Of a stretch of DNA of 56,199 nt, positions 35,116 through 45,159 are shown piece after piece. The position numbers were made by a program, and so were the translations under genes. Location of the stretch: the NCBI RefSeq assembly GCF_004137685.1, contig NZ_QYBB01000029.1:1-56199 (forward strand). Reading direction: 5' to 3'. Source of the DNA: Lichenibacterium minor. Its GTDB lineage: Bacteria; Pseudomonadota; Alphaproteobacteria; Rhizobiales; Beijerinckiaceae. The notes under the pieces were generated by a model that was given only the letters and a program-made list of their open reading frames with translations, made no database searches and was not told the origin of the DNA. Position 1 is the first letter of the stretch. Every line of letters starts with the position of its first letter.

Positions 35116-36264
35116 TCAGTTCGTCAGCACCAGGCCCTTGGGGGCCGTGGTGCCGACCTGCGAGCAGGTCACGCTGTAGACGGCGTCGTTGTAGTCCTTG
35201 TCGTCGGACGAGCCGTTGGTGGTGTTCGATCCGTTGCCGCCGCCCATGTCGTTCCAATAATAGTAGAGCGTCATCCCGGACGCCTGGACGCAGTTGACCG
35301 TCGCGTAGGCGGGCAGGGCGTTGAAGCACGAGCCCGCCGCCGGAGTGGCGGAAGCGCTCGTCAGCACCTGGAGGCTGCAGTTCTGCGCCACCCACGGGTA
35401 GGCGACCTTGCTCGGCGGCATCATGTGCGAATAGAAGAGGTGTGTGCTGTTCTCCCCTCCGCCATAGCTGTTGCTGCCGTAGCTGTTGCTCGTGGTGCCG
35501 CTTCTGCATCCTTGAAGGATGACCTGAAGGAATGTGCAGGTCGTGGTGGTGGTGACAGCATTGCCGTCCGTCGTGTTGGTCAGCATGAAGCCCAGCCTCT
35601 GACTGGCGGTCAGCTGTATCGGGGCAGGGTTGGACGCGAGGTTCGACGATCTGTCGTTGCTGAACAACGGCGTCGTCGTGGTCGGAGCGGAGCCGTCGGC
35701 CGGCACCGTGTAATAGTTGATCGCGTTCGAATCGATGGCGCTGGAGCTGAACTTGGAAAGGCTGATGGTGATGTTGTAGACGGGATTCTGCGCCGTCGCC
35801 GACACCGCGACCGTGTTCGACGTCCGGGCCATGGCCATCAGCGTGTTGGCGATCGGCGCCGAAGCTTTCACCGTCATGGAGTACATCGTGACCGAGCCGC
35901 CGCTCAGGGCGGTGCCGGGCGTCACCGTGAAGGTGAGGGCGGCGAGGCCGCTCGTCGCCTTGAACCGCGTCATGTAGTTGGTGGCCGCCGCGGTCGCGGC
36001 CGCGAGGGTCGCGGCGCCCGTGTAGGCGCCGGCCCCCGCCAGCGCGGCGGCGTCGGCGGCGCCCTGGATCTCCGCCTGCTGGTTGATGCTGCGGGCGAGG
36101 TCGAGCCCCGATCCCGCGAAGAAGAGCAGCGCCACGGCGGAGATCCCGAACCAGACCGCCACGCCGCCGCGCGCGTCCCGCCCGAAGCGGGCCAGCCCGC
36201 GCGTCATCCTGCAAAGCTCGGTCATGGCGAGGTCTTTCCGTCCGGCGCCTTCGGTCGGGCTCAT
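35116..36264 (-). CDS. TadG-like pilus assembly protein with acidic C-terminal DYND motif
   Basis: 382 residues. The start ATGA at 36264 overlaps the upstream stop; an in-frame ATG at 36225 (MTELCRM) is possible. The N-terminal TadE/G-type anchor is FGRDARGGVAVWFGISAVALLFFAGSGLDLARSINQQAEIQGAADAAALAGA. A Ser/Thr-rich extracytoplasmic region follows, and the end holds YYWNDMGGGNGS and SSDDKDYNDAVYSVTC, like the calcium-binding acidic signature of DUF4114. The last of three Tad-type genes. The mature part probably lies in the periplasm or on the pilus. Confidence 0.8.
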   Translation of the reverse strand: MSPTEGAGRKDLAMTELCRMTRGLARFGRDARGGVAVWFGISAVALLFFAGSGLDLARSINQQAEIQGAADAAALAGAGAYTGAATLAAATAAATNYMTRFKATSGLAALTFTVTPGTALSGGSVTMYSMTVKASAPIANTLMAMARTSNTVAVSATAQNPVYNITISLSKFSSSAIDSNAINYYTVPADGSAPTTTTPLFSNDRSSNLASNPAPIQLTASQRLGFMLTNTTDGNAVTTTTTCTFLQVILQGCRSGTTSNSYGSNSYGGGENSTHLFYSHMMPPSKVAYPWVAQNCSLQVLTSASATPAAGSCFNALPAYATVNCVQASGMTLYYYWNDMGGGNGSNTTNGSSDDKDYNDAVYSVTCSQVGTTAPKGLVLTN

Positions 36265-36782
36265 GCGTGGCCCACCGTGGTGCCGGCGCGCGGGCGCGAA
36301 TAGGTCGTGCGCGTGAGGGTGAAGGAGGACGGCAGGACGTAGGACGGCGGGAACGTGTAGACGTAGGTGGCCTGCACCACGACCACGCTGTCGCCGGGGT
36401 TGGGCGTGTAGGGCGTGCCGAGCGCCAGCGCGTTCGACAGCGCCGCGCCCCCGCAGGTCGTGTCCTGCCAGTCGACCGCGCGCGTGCCGGACGCCCCGAA
36501 GGTGACGCTCGCCACCGTGGCGGTGAGCGCGCCGGTGAAGGGCGCCAGCGTCAGCCGGCCGCCCGCGCAGAAGTCCGTCATCGCGGACGCCGTCAGCGTC
36601 GTCTGCTGTGCCACGAGGTCGCCGAGGCTCTGGGCGACGTTCCACGTCTTGATGCTCGCCCGCACCAGCCGGGCCGCCGAGATGCTGCCGAACAGCATCG
36701 TCACCATCACGGGCGCCACCAGCGCGAACTCCACCGTGATGCTGGCCCGCGCGTCCGCCCGGAACCTCGATGGGCGCGCCAT
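36261..36782 (-). CDS. TadE/TadG-like pilus protein
   Basis: 173 residues. The pilin-like N-terminus is FRADARASITVEFALVAPVMVTMLFGSISAARLVRAS, with the charged-then-hydrophobic helix that anchors TadE-type minor pseudopilins. The rest is a beta-rich extracytoplasmic domain with two Cys (DFCAGG, TTCGG) that may form a disulfide. It follows the first TadE gene after one base and overlaps the next by four. It supports assembly of Flp pili. Confidence 0.87.
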   Translation of the reverse strand: MARPSRFRADARASITVEFALVAPVMVTMLFGSISAARLVRASIKTWNVAQSLGDLVAQQTTLTASAMTDFCAGGRLTLAPFTGALTATVASVTFGASGTRAVDWQDTTCGGAALSNALALGTPYTPNPGDSVVVVQATYVYTFPPSYVLPSSFTLTRTTYSRPRAGTTVGHA

Positions 36783-36783
36783 C

Positions 36784-37323
36784 TCAATAAGGCTCGTTCT
36801 GGAAGGCGAGCGACGAATAAACCAGCAGCGTGCCGTTCTGCCCGATGAAGGCCTTCACGATGGGGAGGAACAGCGCGCGGGTGTAGCCCACCTGAACGAT
36901 CACGTCCCGGCCCGAGCCGCCCGGCGCGAAGCCCGTGGTGGTCATCCGGCTCGCGCCGTTCGTCGGCACCGCCGAGGACAGGGCCGCGAAGCTCGACGCC
37001 GAGGCCACGTTGACCTGGATGTTGGAGCAGGTCATCAGCACCTGCAGGTCGGCGCACAGGTTCGCCGCGAAGGTCGAGGCGCCCGAGGCCGTGATGGCGC
37101 CCGTCCGGATGAGGCGGGACTCCTTGCGGACCGCGCGGTCGAGCGCCGTCTGCATGAACAGGCTCAGGCCGATCTCGATCCAGAAGCAGATCAGCAGCAC
37201 GAACAGGCCGCCGATCAGCCCGAACTCCACGGCTGCCGCGCCTCGGATGTCGCGTCGCAGCGTCGGTGCGTCCGGAAGCAAGTCGAATATCGACTTGAAT
37301 GGAATGAAAGATAGTTGAAGCAT
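36784..37323 (-). CDS. TadE family pilus protein
   Basis: 179 residues. RRDIRGAAAVEFGLIGGLFVLLICFWIEIGLSLFMQTALDRAVR is the TadE signature: G-A-A-A-V-E-F, then a hydrophobic helix and a polar face. The extracytoplasmic part has two Cys near LCADLQVLMTCSN. First gene of the three-gene unit (36784, 36261, 35116). The core Tad machinery (ATPase, secretin, Flp pilin) is not in this window. Confidence 0.88.
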   Translation of the reverse strand: MLQLSFIPFKSIFDLLPDAPTLRRDIRGAAAVEFGLIGGLFVLLICFWIEIGLSLFMQTALDRAVRKESRLIRTGAITASGASTFAANLCADLQVLMTCSNIQVNVASASSFAALSSAVPTNGASRMTTTGFAPGGSGRDVIVQVGYTRALFLPIVKAFIGQNGTLLVYSSLAFQNEPY

Positions 37324-37663
37324 GGTGTCGAGCGACCTGTTCTGTCGTCAACGTGGCATCGAAGCGTATTCGCGCGGTTAAACGGAACATGAAATTGCAC
37401 CGGCATCGGCGATGCTGGCGCGGATGCAGGGTCGGACGACGCGAGCGAAGCGGGACCGGCAGAGCGCGACATCGGATCGCGCGGCATCGGGGGGACTTCG
37501 CGGGTGCCCGCCCGCGCGGCAGGGTGAGGACGCTGGCGCCGCCGCTTGCGCGATGCCGTGCCGCACGGGAAGCTGCGGAACACGGCACCCTTCCTGCTTG
37601 TTTTACGCCGGATCAAGCGGCAGACGAGATGACGCCCTTCCACCCCGCATCAAGGCAGACCCG
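37324..37663. other. Intergenic stretch with divergent promoters
   Basis: 340 bases between divergent TadE and glycosyltransferase-mutase starts. No gene or strong hairpin was seen; it should hold both promoters. Confidence 0.5.
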
Positions 37664-40033
37664 TTGGATTCCTTCTCCGATCTCCGCACGACGCCTCACG
37701 CCACGCTCCCGGTCTCGGCTCCCCAGAAGGATCTCCTCGTCTGCTTCAGCCACCTGCGGTGGGACTTCGTGTTCCAGCGCCCGCAGCACCTGATGACGCG
37801 CTTCGCGCGCCGGGGGCCCGTGGTGGTGTTCGAGGAGCCGGTGTGGACGGACGAGGGCGCCCCGCGCCTCGTCACCCGGGCGGACGAGAGCGGCGTCGTG
37901 GTGGCGACGCCGCACATGTCCTGGCACCTGCCGGCCGCCGACAAGGACGCGGCGCTGCGCGCGATGCTCGACCAGCTGCTCGCCGGACGCGGCGCGCGCC
38001 ATCCGGTGCTGTGGTTCTACACGCCGATGATGTGGAGCTTCGCGTCGCACGTGGCCGGCGCCACGGTGGTCTACGACTGCATGGACGAGCTGTCCGGGTT
38101 CAAGTTCGCCGCGCCCGAGCTGCCGCGGCTGGAAGCGGACCTCATCGCCCGCGCCGACGCCGTGTTCACCGGCGGCCACGCGCTCTACGAGGCCAAGCGC
38201 CACCTCCACGGCAACATCCACCCCTTCCCGTCGAGCGTCGATGCGGCGCATTTCGCGGCGGCCGGCGCCGGCGAGCCCGACGACCAGCGCGACATCCCGC
38301 GCCCGCGCCTGGGCTTCTACGGCGTGATCGACGAGCGCATGGACCTCGCCCTGATCGACGCCCTGGCGGCCGCGCGGCCGGACTGGCACGTGGTCATGGT
38401 CGGGCCCCTGGCGAAGCTCGACGACGACGACCTGCCGCGCCGGGCCAACATCCATTGGCTGGGAGCCAAATCCTACGACGAGCTGCCGCGCTACCTCGGC
38501 GGCTGGGACGTGGCGCTGATGCCCTTCGCCATCAACGCGGCGACCCGCTTCATCTCGCCCACCAAGACGCCCGAATACCTGGCGGGGGGCCGCGTCGTGG
38601 TGTCCACCGCGGTGGCCGACGTGGTGCGGCATTATTCGGGGCTCGAAGCCGTCCGCATCGCCGACACCGCGGAGGGCTTCGTCGCCGAATGCGGCGCCGC
38701 GCTGGCGCTCGCCGCCGAGCCGTCCCGCTATGGCGCCGAGGTCGAGGCCCTTCTGGCGAGCATGTCGTGGGACGCGACCTTCGCCGCCATGGCGCGGATC
38801 GTGGACGCCGCCGCGGCCCGCCGCCGCCCGGTCGCGCCGCCGGCCGGCATCGCCATGCCGGCGATCGACCGCGGCGCCAGGGCCGCCGACGTTCTGGTCG
38901 TGGGCGCCGGCTTCGCCGGCTCCGTGATGGCCGAGCGGCTCGCCGCCGAGGGCGGCAAGCGCGTGCTGGTGATCGACCGCCGGCCCCACATCGCCGGCAA
39001 CGCCTTCGACCACCACGACGCGGCGGGCGTGCTCATCCACCGCTACGGTCCGCACATCTTCCACACCAACGCGGCATCGGTGTTCGAGTACCTGTCGCGT
39101 TTCACAGCCTGGCGCCCCTACGAGCACCGCGTGCTGGCCCGCGTGCGCGGCCAGGAAGTGCCGATGCCGATCAACCGCACGACGCTGAACGCGCTCTACG
39201 GCCTCGGCCTCGCCACGGACGCGGAAGCGGCGGCCTACCTCGCCTCGGTGGCCGAGCCGGTGTCGCCGGTGCGGACGTCCGAGGACGTGGTGGTGGCCGG
39301 CGTCGGCCGCGACCTGTACGAGACGTTCTTCCGCGGCTACACCCGCAAGCAGTGGGGCATGGACCCGTCCGAGCTCGACAAGTCGGTGGCGGCCCGCGTG
39401 CCAGCCCGCACCGACACCGACGACCGCTACTTCACCGACACGTTCCAGGCCATGCCGCGCGACGGCTACACCCGCATGTTCGAGCGGATCCTCGACCACG
39501 GGCGCATCGCGGTCGAGACCGGCGTGGAATACCGCGACGTCATGCGCGAAGGCGTGTTCGACCACGTCGTCTTCACGGGCGCCATCGACGAGTTCTTCGA
39601 CCACCGTTTCGGGCGGCTGCCCTACCGCAGCCTGGAGTTCGAACACGTCACCCTGGACCAGGACCGGTTCCAGGCCGTCGGCACGGTGAACTATCCCGAC
39701 GAGGCCGTGCCCTACACGCGCATCACCGAATACAAGCACCTCACGGGGCAGCGCCACCCGAAGACGTCGTTGACCTACGAGCATCCGCGCGCCGACGGCG
39801 ACCCTTATTACCCGATCCCGCGGCCCGAGAACCAGGCGCTGTTCAAGCGCTACGAGGCGCTGGCGCGGGCCCGCCACGACGTGAGCTTCGTCGGGCGGCT
39901 GGCCACCTACCGCTACTACAACATGGACCAGGTGGTGGGGCAGGCGCTCGCGACCGCCAAGGGGCTGCTGGCGCGCTGGGGCATGGCGGCGCCCCGCGAC
40001 GGCGCCGCGACCGGCGCCATGCTGGACGCGTGA
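37664..40033 (+). CDS. Glycosyltransferase-UDP-galactopyranose mutase fusion
   Basis: 789 residues from a TTG (AAGG 12 bases before). No ATG is available near the domain start. Residues about 15-400 form a GT-B glycosyltransferase: LLVCFSHLRWDFVFQRPQHLMTRFA, VVYDCMDELSGF, PRLGFYGVIDERMD, and the donor-site IPTKTPEYLAGGR-like ISPTKTPEYLAGGRVVVS. Residues about 409-785 are the mutase: FAD loop VLVVGAGFAGSVMAERLA, RPHIAGNAFD, HRYGPHIFHTN, FFRGYTRKQWG. Mutases turn UDP-galactopyranose into UDP-galactofuranose; the fused transferase could use that sugar at once. Likely surface polysaccharide role. Confidence 0.92.
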   Translation: MDSFSDLRTTPHATLPVSAPQKDLLVCFSHLRWDFVFQRPQHLMTRFARRGPVVVFEEPVWTDEGAPRLVTRADESGVVVATPHMSWHLPAADKDAALRAMLDQLLAGRGARHPVLWFYTPMMWSFASHVAGATVVYDCMDELSGFKFAAPELPRLEADLIARADAVFTGGHALYEAKRHLHGNIHPFPSSVDAAHFAAAGAGEPDDQRDIPRPRLGFYGVIDERMDLALIDALAAARPDWHVVMVGPLAKLDDDDLPRRANIHWLGAKSYDELPRYLGGWDVALMPFAINAATRFISPTKTPEYLAGGRVVVSTAVADVVRHYSGLEAVRIADTAEGFVAECGAALALAAEPSRYGAEVEALLASMSWDATFAAMARIVDAAAARRRPVAPPAGIAMPAIDRGARAADVLVVGAGFAGSVMAERLAAEGGKRVLVIDRRPHIAGNAFDHHDAAGVLIHRYGPHIFHTNAASVFEYLSRFTAWRPYEHRVLARVRGQEVPMPINRTTLNALYGLGLATDAEAAAYLASVAEPVSPVRTSEDVVVAGVGRDLYETFFRGYTRKQWGMDPSELDKSVAARVPARTDTDDRYFTDTFQAMPRDGYTRMFERILDHGRIAVETGVEYRDVMREGVFDHVVFTGAIDEFFDHRFGRLPYRSLEFEHVTLDQDRFQAVGTVNYPDEAVPYTRITEYKHLTGQRHPKTSLTYEHPRADGDPYYPIPRPENQALFKRYEALARARHDVSFVGRLATYRYYNMDQVVGQALATAKGLLARWGMAAPRDGAATGAMLDA

Positions 40034-40038
40034 TCCCG

Positions 40039-40070
40039 CTCTCCCCCCGCGCCTCGGCGCGGGGGGAGAG
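40039..40070. terminator. Strong hairpin between convergent genes
   Basis: A perfect 14-bp stem, CTCTCCCCCCGCGC/GCGCGGGGGGAGAG, with a 4-base loop CTCG. It lies between the mutase stop (40033) and the cysK stop (40077) and could end both transcripts. No T run is present on either side, so it acts by structure alone or with Rho. Confidence 0.6.
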
Positions 40071-40076
40071 AAGGCT

Positions 40077-41087
<1,011 letters not shown>

Positions 41088-41193
41088 GGGGCTTCCTCCT
41101 CGGATCGGCCGGGGCGCGTCGGCGCCGCCGGCCGTGTGGACCCGAAGATGGCGGCGCGGCCCCCGGGCGTCAACGCTCCGGGGCGGAGCCCGC

Positions 41194-42150
41194 TCAGCTG
41201 TTGCCGATGAGGATGCCCGTCGCCAGCACCAGCCCGCCGCCGAGCATCACCTTGGCGACCGCCGACACCGGGGCGGTGTCCATGAAGCGCCATTGGATCC
41301 AGGCGATGACGGCCAGTTCGAGCGCCACCACGAGGCCCGCCACGGCCGTGGCGGTGTAGAAGTCGGGGATGAGGTAGGGCAGCGTGTGGCCGATGCCGCC
41401 CGCGACCGTCATCAGCCCGCAGACCAGCCCGCGCAGGAGCGGCGTGCCGCGGCCCGACAGTTTGCCGTCGTCGGCCAGGGCTTCGGCGAAGCCCATCGAG
41501 ATGCCGGCGCCGAGCGAGGCCGCGAGCCCGACCAGGAACGCGTTCCACGGGCTGTGCGTCGCGAAGGCGGCGGCGAAGACCGGCGCCAGCGTCGACACGG
41601 ATCCGTCCATCAACCCCACCAGCCCCGGCTGGACGACCTGCAGCACGAACCGCCGCTTCGCGTCGTCGTCTTCGCGCTCCCGCGCGTCGCCGGGCAGGTG
41701 CCGGTCCCCGGTCTCGGCGGCGAGGCGCTCGTGGGCGGCCTCGTCCTCGGCGATGTCGCCGAGCAGCCGGCGCACGGCGGCGTCGGTCGAGCGCGCCGCG
41801 GCCTGCCGGTAGAACCGCTCGGCGTCGCGCTCCATGGCCGCCGCCTGCCGGCGCACGGCCGCGACCCCGAGCGGGCGCACCTGCCACAGCGGCTTGCGGG
41901 CGATGTTGCCCTTCACGTCGGCGCGCCGCACGAGCGGGACGTGCGGGCCGAAGCGCGCGACGAACAGGTCGAGGAGACGGCGCCGGTGCCGGTTCTCCTC
42001 CGCCGCCATGTCGTCGAACACCCGCGCGGTGTCGGGATAGGCGTCGCGCAGGCCGTGGGCGAAGTCGGCGTAGATGCGGCCGTCCTCCTCCTCGTTGGAG
42101 ATGGCGAGGGCCAGCACCTCGCGCTCGGTCAGGTCGTCGAACGTCCTCAC
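41194..42150 (-). CDS. mbfA: Membrane-bound ferritin-like iron exporter MbfA
   Basis: 318 residues. The GTG at 42150 is chosen because AAGGA precedes it and homologues start about there; the upstream ATG would lie inside an Irr box. An N-terminal ferritin-like di-iron domain (about 1-150) has LALAISNEEEDGRIYADF and DMAAEENRHRRRLL, then ERDAERFYRQAAAR and AEDEAAHERL. A C-terminal VIT1/CCC1-type transporter (about 170-318) has PGLVGLMDGSVSTLAPVFAAAF and five membrane helices. MbfA exports excess iron, and its known repressor in Rhizobiales is Irr. Confidence 0.94.
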   Translation of the reverse strand: MRTFDDLTEREVLALAISNEEEDGRIYADFAHGLRDAYPDTARVFDDMAAEENRHRRRLLDLFVARFGPHVPLVRRADVKGNIARKPLWQVRPLGVAAVRRQAAAMERDAERFYRQAAARSTDAAVRRLLGDIAEDEAAHERLAAETGDRHLPGDAREREDDDAKRRFVLQVVQPGLVGLMDGSVSTLAPVFAAAFATHSPWNAFLVGLAASLGAGISMGFAEALADDGKLSGRGTPLLRGLVCGLMTVAGGIGHTLPYLIPDFYTATAVAGLVVALELAVIAWIQWRFMDTAPVSAVAKVMLGGGLVLATGILIGNS

Positions 42151-42163
42151 GCACGGTCCTTTC

Positions 42164-42180
42164 ATTATAATAATTCTAAA
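42164..42180 (-). promoter_or_regulatory. Irr box (iron control element) upstream of mbfA
   Basis: On the minus strand TTTAGAATTATTATAAT matches 12 of the 14 defined positions of TTTAGAA-N3-TTCTAAA. It contains TATAAT (42164-42169), which suits a -10 for mbfA, so bound Irr would cover the promoter. It lies 13 bases before the chosen GTG. Confidence 0.75.
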
Positions 42181-42313
42181 CTGAGTGGGATAAAAGCACG
42201 CCGCGGCTCCCTGTCAAGGCCGGGCGCGCCCGCGCCGCCGTCGCCGGGCACGCAACGCAGGGCGCGGTGTCGCCGTTGAAGCGCGCATGATGGACATCCC
42301 CGAAGGGCGCGGC

Positions 42314-43114
42314 ATGGCGAAGAGCGATACATTCCCGTGCTCCATCCCCGGCGGCGCGGCCGGCTTCGTCCGGTTCGGGGGCCGGCGTCGAGGCCCGGGA
42401 CGGCACGACGCGCGAGGCCGGCCGTCCGGCGCACGACGCGCCCCCGCGGTGGTCCGATTCGCCGGTGCCGCGCTCGTCCTCCTGGCCGCGGCGGGCACCG
42501 CGGCGGCGGCGGCGGTCTGGCCCGACGACGGCACGTCGCGGCTCGAAGCGCTCGCGCTGATCGAGACGCTGAACGCCGACCTCCTCGGCCACGACAGCGC
42601 CACCCTGACGCTGGAACGCTGGTGCGGCGCCCACGGGCTGGCGTCCCCGCCGACCGTCACGGCCGCGCGCGTGCCGGAAGCCGAAACGCCCGCCGACGAT
42701 GCCGTGCGCCGCCAGTTGGGCGCCGACGCCGCCGAAACCGTGCGCCATCGCCATGTGCGGCTGTCCTGCGGCGGGCATGTGCTGTCCGAAGCCGACAACT
42801 TCTACCTCCCGGCGCTGCTGACGCCCGAGATGAACCGCGTCCTCGACGGCACCGACACGGCTTTCGGCCGCGCCGTGGCGGCCCTCCGGTTCGTGCGCCG
42901 CACCCTGTCGGCCGAACTCCTGTGGCATCCGCTGCCGGAAGGCTGGGACCGGGGCGCGGCCCTGCCGCCGGCACGACCCGGCGGCCTCGACGTTCCCGCC
43001 GACGTGCTGCGCCACCGTGCCATCCTGGTGCTGCCCGACGGCCGACCCTTCAGCGCCCTGGTCGAAACCTACACGGGCGAGGTGCTGGCGTTTCCCATGC
43101 CGCCGCTGCGCTGA
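42314..43114 (+). CDS. Exported protein resembling chorismate lyase
   Basis: Up to 266 residues; starts at 42287, 42314 or a GTG at 42449 are possible. A hydrophobic segment VRFAGAALVLLAAAGTAAAAA acts as signal peptide. The body has the UbiC-like sequence VRHRHVRLSCGGHVLSEADNFYLPALLTPEMNRVLDGTDTAFGRAVAALRFVRRTLSAELLWHPLPEG and ends HRAILVLPDGRPFSALVETYTGEVL. UbiC makes 4-hydroxybenzoate in the cytosol, but this form is exported and lacks clear proof of the same reaction. Divergent from mbfA. Confidence 0.7.
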   Translation: MAKSDTFPCSIPGGAAGFVRFGGRRRGPGRHDARGRPSGARRAPAVVRFAGAALVLLAAAGTAAAAAVWPDDGTSRLEALALIETLNADLLGHDSATLTLERWCGAHGLASPPTVTAARVPEAETPADDAVRRQLGADAAETVRHRHVRLSCGGHVLSEADNFYLPALLTPEMNRVLDGTDTAFGRAVAALRFVRRTLSAELLWHPLPEGWDRGAALPPARPGGLDVPADVLRHRAILVLPDGRPFSALVETYTGEVLAFPMPPLR

Positions 43115-43552
43115 CGGGGGCCGGCGCGCCGCGGCGGCCGGTTAAAATCCTTTTTTATCTTTCGCATCGTTCAAACGGGCGAAACCCTCGGCTGGGCCGC
43201 ATCGTACTGAACGGGTGCATCGGGACACCCGTCGTCCTTCGACCAGCATGCGAAGGCCTGTCGACCGAGATCGCCGGAGATTCACCACGAAGTGTCACGA
43301 TGCTCTGCCGGCGACAACTTCCGGTCTATGTCGCCGAATAGCACACCTCGTCGTCGGAGGTCGTCGCTCCTCTGCGACGCGGCACGGCGGGGCACAATTC
43401 AAACCGGCCTCCGGCTTTTTCTGATCACCATGACCTAAAATTCAGGTGTAATCCGGGCTAAACGGTCTAGCGTCTCGCGGCGCCGCCGTCCGGTCAGCTG
43501 AAACCAGGGATGGGCCGTCGCGAACTGCCGAGGTTGAAATCGAAGAACGACG
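43115..43552. other. Non-coding stretch before the PAS-HTH gene
   Basis: 440 bases without a convincing gene. An A/T-rich patch (GTTAAAATCCTTTTTTATCTTTCGC) near 43140 stands out from the GC-rich background and may be a promoter or a terminator tail. Nothing else recognised. Confidence 0.5.
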
Positions 43553-44656
43553 ATGATGGACGGGTCAGAATTCTCGACGACGGAGAGACAGGGATGGCCT
43601 TGGCTTACCGCACATCCCGGGTCGGATCGTGAGCGTGACGGCGGCGTGAGCGCATCGGCATCCTTCTTCCAGAACGTGCTTCGCCTCGTGGAAGACCAGG
43701 GGCAGATCGGGTTCTGGTGGCATGATCTCGCGTCCGGCCGGATCACCGTTTCGCCGGGCCTGGCGCGGATCAGCGGCGTGCCGGCGTCGGTGCCCCGCAC
43801 CCGCCTCTCCATGTTGAACTGCATTCACCCGCAGGACCGTCCGTTCCAATCGGACATGATGGAACTGATCGACAAGGGTCAGCCGCTTCGCCGCGAGTTC
43901 CGCATCGTGCGGCCGGACGGCACCATCCGCTGGGTGTCGTCGCGCATCGATGTCGTGCTGGGCGACGATGGCCAGCCCGTCCGCTTCATCGGGGTGGTGG
44001 TCGACGTCACCGAGCGGCGCGAAGCGCAGCGCGCGGTGGAGTTCAACCACGGTCGACGTGCGGCCCTGCTCGAGGCCACCTCGGCGCTCACCTGGATCGC
44101 CGACCTGTCCGGCCAATCCATCGACCACACCGCGTGGTGCGGCTTGACCGGCATGCTGCCGGAACATTGTTCCGGCCAGGGCTGGCTCGACGCCGTCCAC
44201 CCCAACGACCGCGACCGCGTGCGGGCCGCCTACCGCGCCGCCTTGGCGAAGGACGAGACCTACAACGTCGACTATCGCGTGTTGACCCAGGAGGGCGTGT
44301 ACCGGTGGTTCAACGCCCGGAGCGCGCCCGTGCGCGACGCGTCCGGCGCGATCCGGGAATGGCAGGGCGTGCTGCTGCCCATCGACGACAACCATCGCCC
44401 CGTCGTGGGCGACGTCGGGGGCGACGAGGTGCCGACGCTGACGGGCGAGCAGATCCGGGGCGCCCGTGGGCTGCTCGACTGGTCGCTGGCCCAGCTCGCC
44501 GCCGCGTCCGGCGTGTCGGTGTCGACGATCAAGCGTATGGAGGACGGCAGCGAGGGGTCCACCCGGGCCAGCAAGTCCGAAGCCGTGCGGCGCGCGCTGC
44601 AGAACGGCGGCGTGTCGTTCCGCACCGTCGACGGGTCGACCTGGATCAGCCGCTGA
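43553..44656 (+). CDS. PAS-PAS protein with C-terminal XRE-type helix-turn-helix
   Basis: 367 residues. PAS 1 (about 45-155): GFWWHDLASGRITVSPGLARISGV ending VRFIGVVVDVTERREAQ. PAS 2 (about 165-285): TSALTWIADLSGQSIDHT ending REWQGVLLPIDD. The last 70 residues have LTGEQIRGARGLLDWSLAQLAAASGVSVSTIKRMEDG and VRRALQNGGVSF, the lambda-repressor-like HTH of the short XRE group. There is no kinase domain. PAS sensing would therefore feed straight into DNA binding. No target gene is obvious; gapR lies 170 bases downstream. Confidence 0.88.
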   Translation: MMDGSEFSTTERQGWPWLTAHPGSDRERDGGVSASASFFQNVLRLVEDQGQIGFWWHDLASGRITVSPGLARISGVPASVPRTRLSMLNCIHPQDRPFQSDMMELIDKGQPLRREFRIVRPDGTIRWVSSRIDVVLGDDGQPVRFIGVVVDVTERREAQRAVEFNHGRRAALLEATSALTWIADLSGQSIDHTAWCGLTGMLPEHCSGQGWLDAVHPNDRDRVRAAYRAALAKDETYNVDYRVLTQEGVYRWFNARSAPVRDASGAIREWQGVLLPIDDNHRPVVGDVGGDEVPTLTGEQIRGARGLLDWSLAQLAAASGVSVSTIKRMEDGSEGSTRASKSEAVRRALQNGGVSFRTVDGSTWISR

Positions 44657-44825
44657 CGCCGCGGCCCCCGGGCCGGGGCCCGCGCGGGCTCCCCCGGTCC
44701 GGGCGGCCCGCGGTCGCTTCCGTGCGCCATTAAGGTTATCCCAACCAGAACGCGGCATAACGCGCCGACACCGGCGTGGCGTTCGTCGCGCGCTGCGGCA
44801 GGATCGAAGACCCACGGATGACGAG

Positions 44826-45071
44826 ATGAGCACCAACTCCATCGAGGCCGGTCACCTGATGGCCTTCATCGAGCGCATCGAGCGCTTGGAGGAGGACAAG
44901 AAGACCGTGTCCGACGAGATCAAGGACGTCTACGCGGAAGCCAAGGGCACCGGCTACGACGTCAAGATCATCCGCAAGATCGTGTCGATCCGCAAGCAGG
45001 ACCAGGACAAGCGCCGCGAGGAGGAGGAGATCCTGGAGCTGTACCTCCAGGCAATCGGCATGCAGGCCTGA
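44826..45071 (+). CDS. gapR: GapR-like nucleoid-associated protein (DUF2312)
   Basis: 81 residues, the usual length. The whole protein is the GapR module: HLMAFIERIERLEEDKKTVSDEIKDVYAEAKGTGYDVKIIRKIVSIRKQDQDKRREEEEILELYLQAIGM. GapR of Caulobacter forms a clamp around overtwisted DNA ahead of replication and transcription and is conserved in alphaproteobacteria. Here it carries a DQDK variant in the usual KKDPAER region. The start is at 44826; the longer frame upstream is shadow. Confidence 0.93.
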   Translation: MSTNSIEAGHLMAFIERIERLEEDKKTVSDEIKDVYAEAKGTGYDVKIIRKIVSIRKQDQDKRREEEEILELYLQAIGMQA

Positions 45072-45159
45072 CGCGATCGGCCGAACCGCCCTCGGCAGCC
45101 GGGCGTTCCCCCAGCGGGCCGGCGTTCCGCCCGTCCCGCACGCGAAAGGGGCTCCCGCC

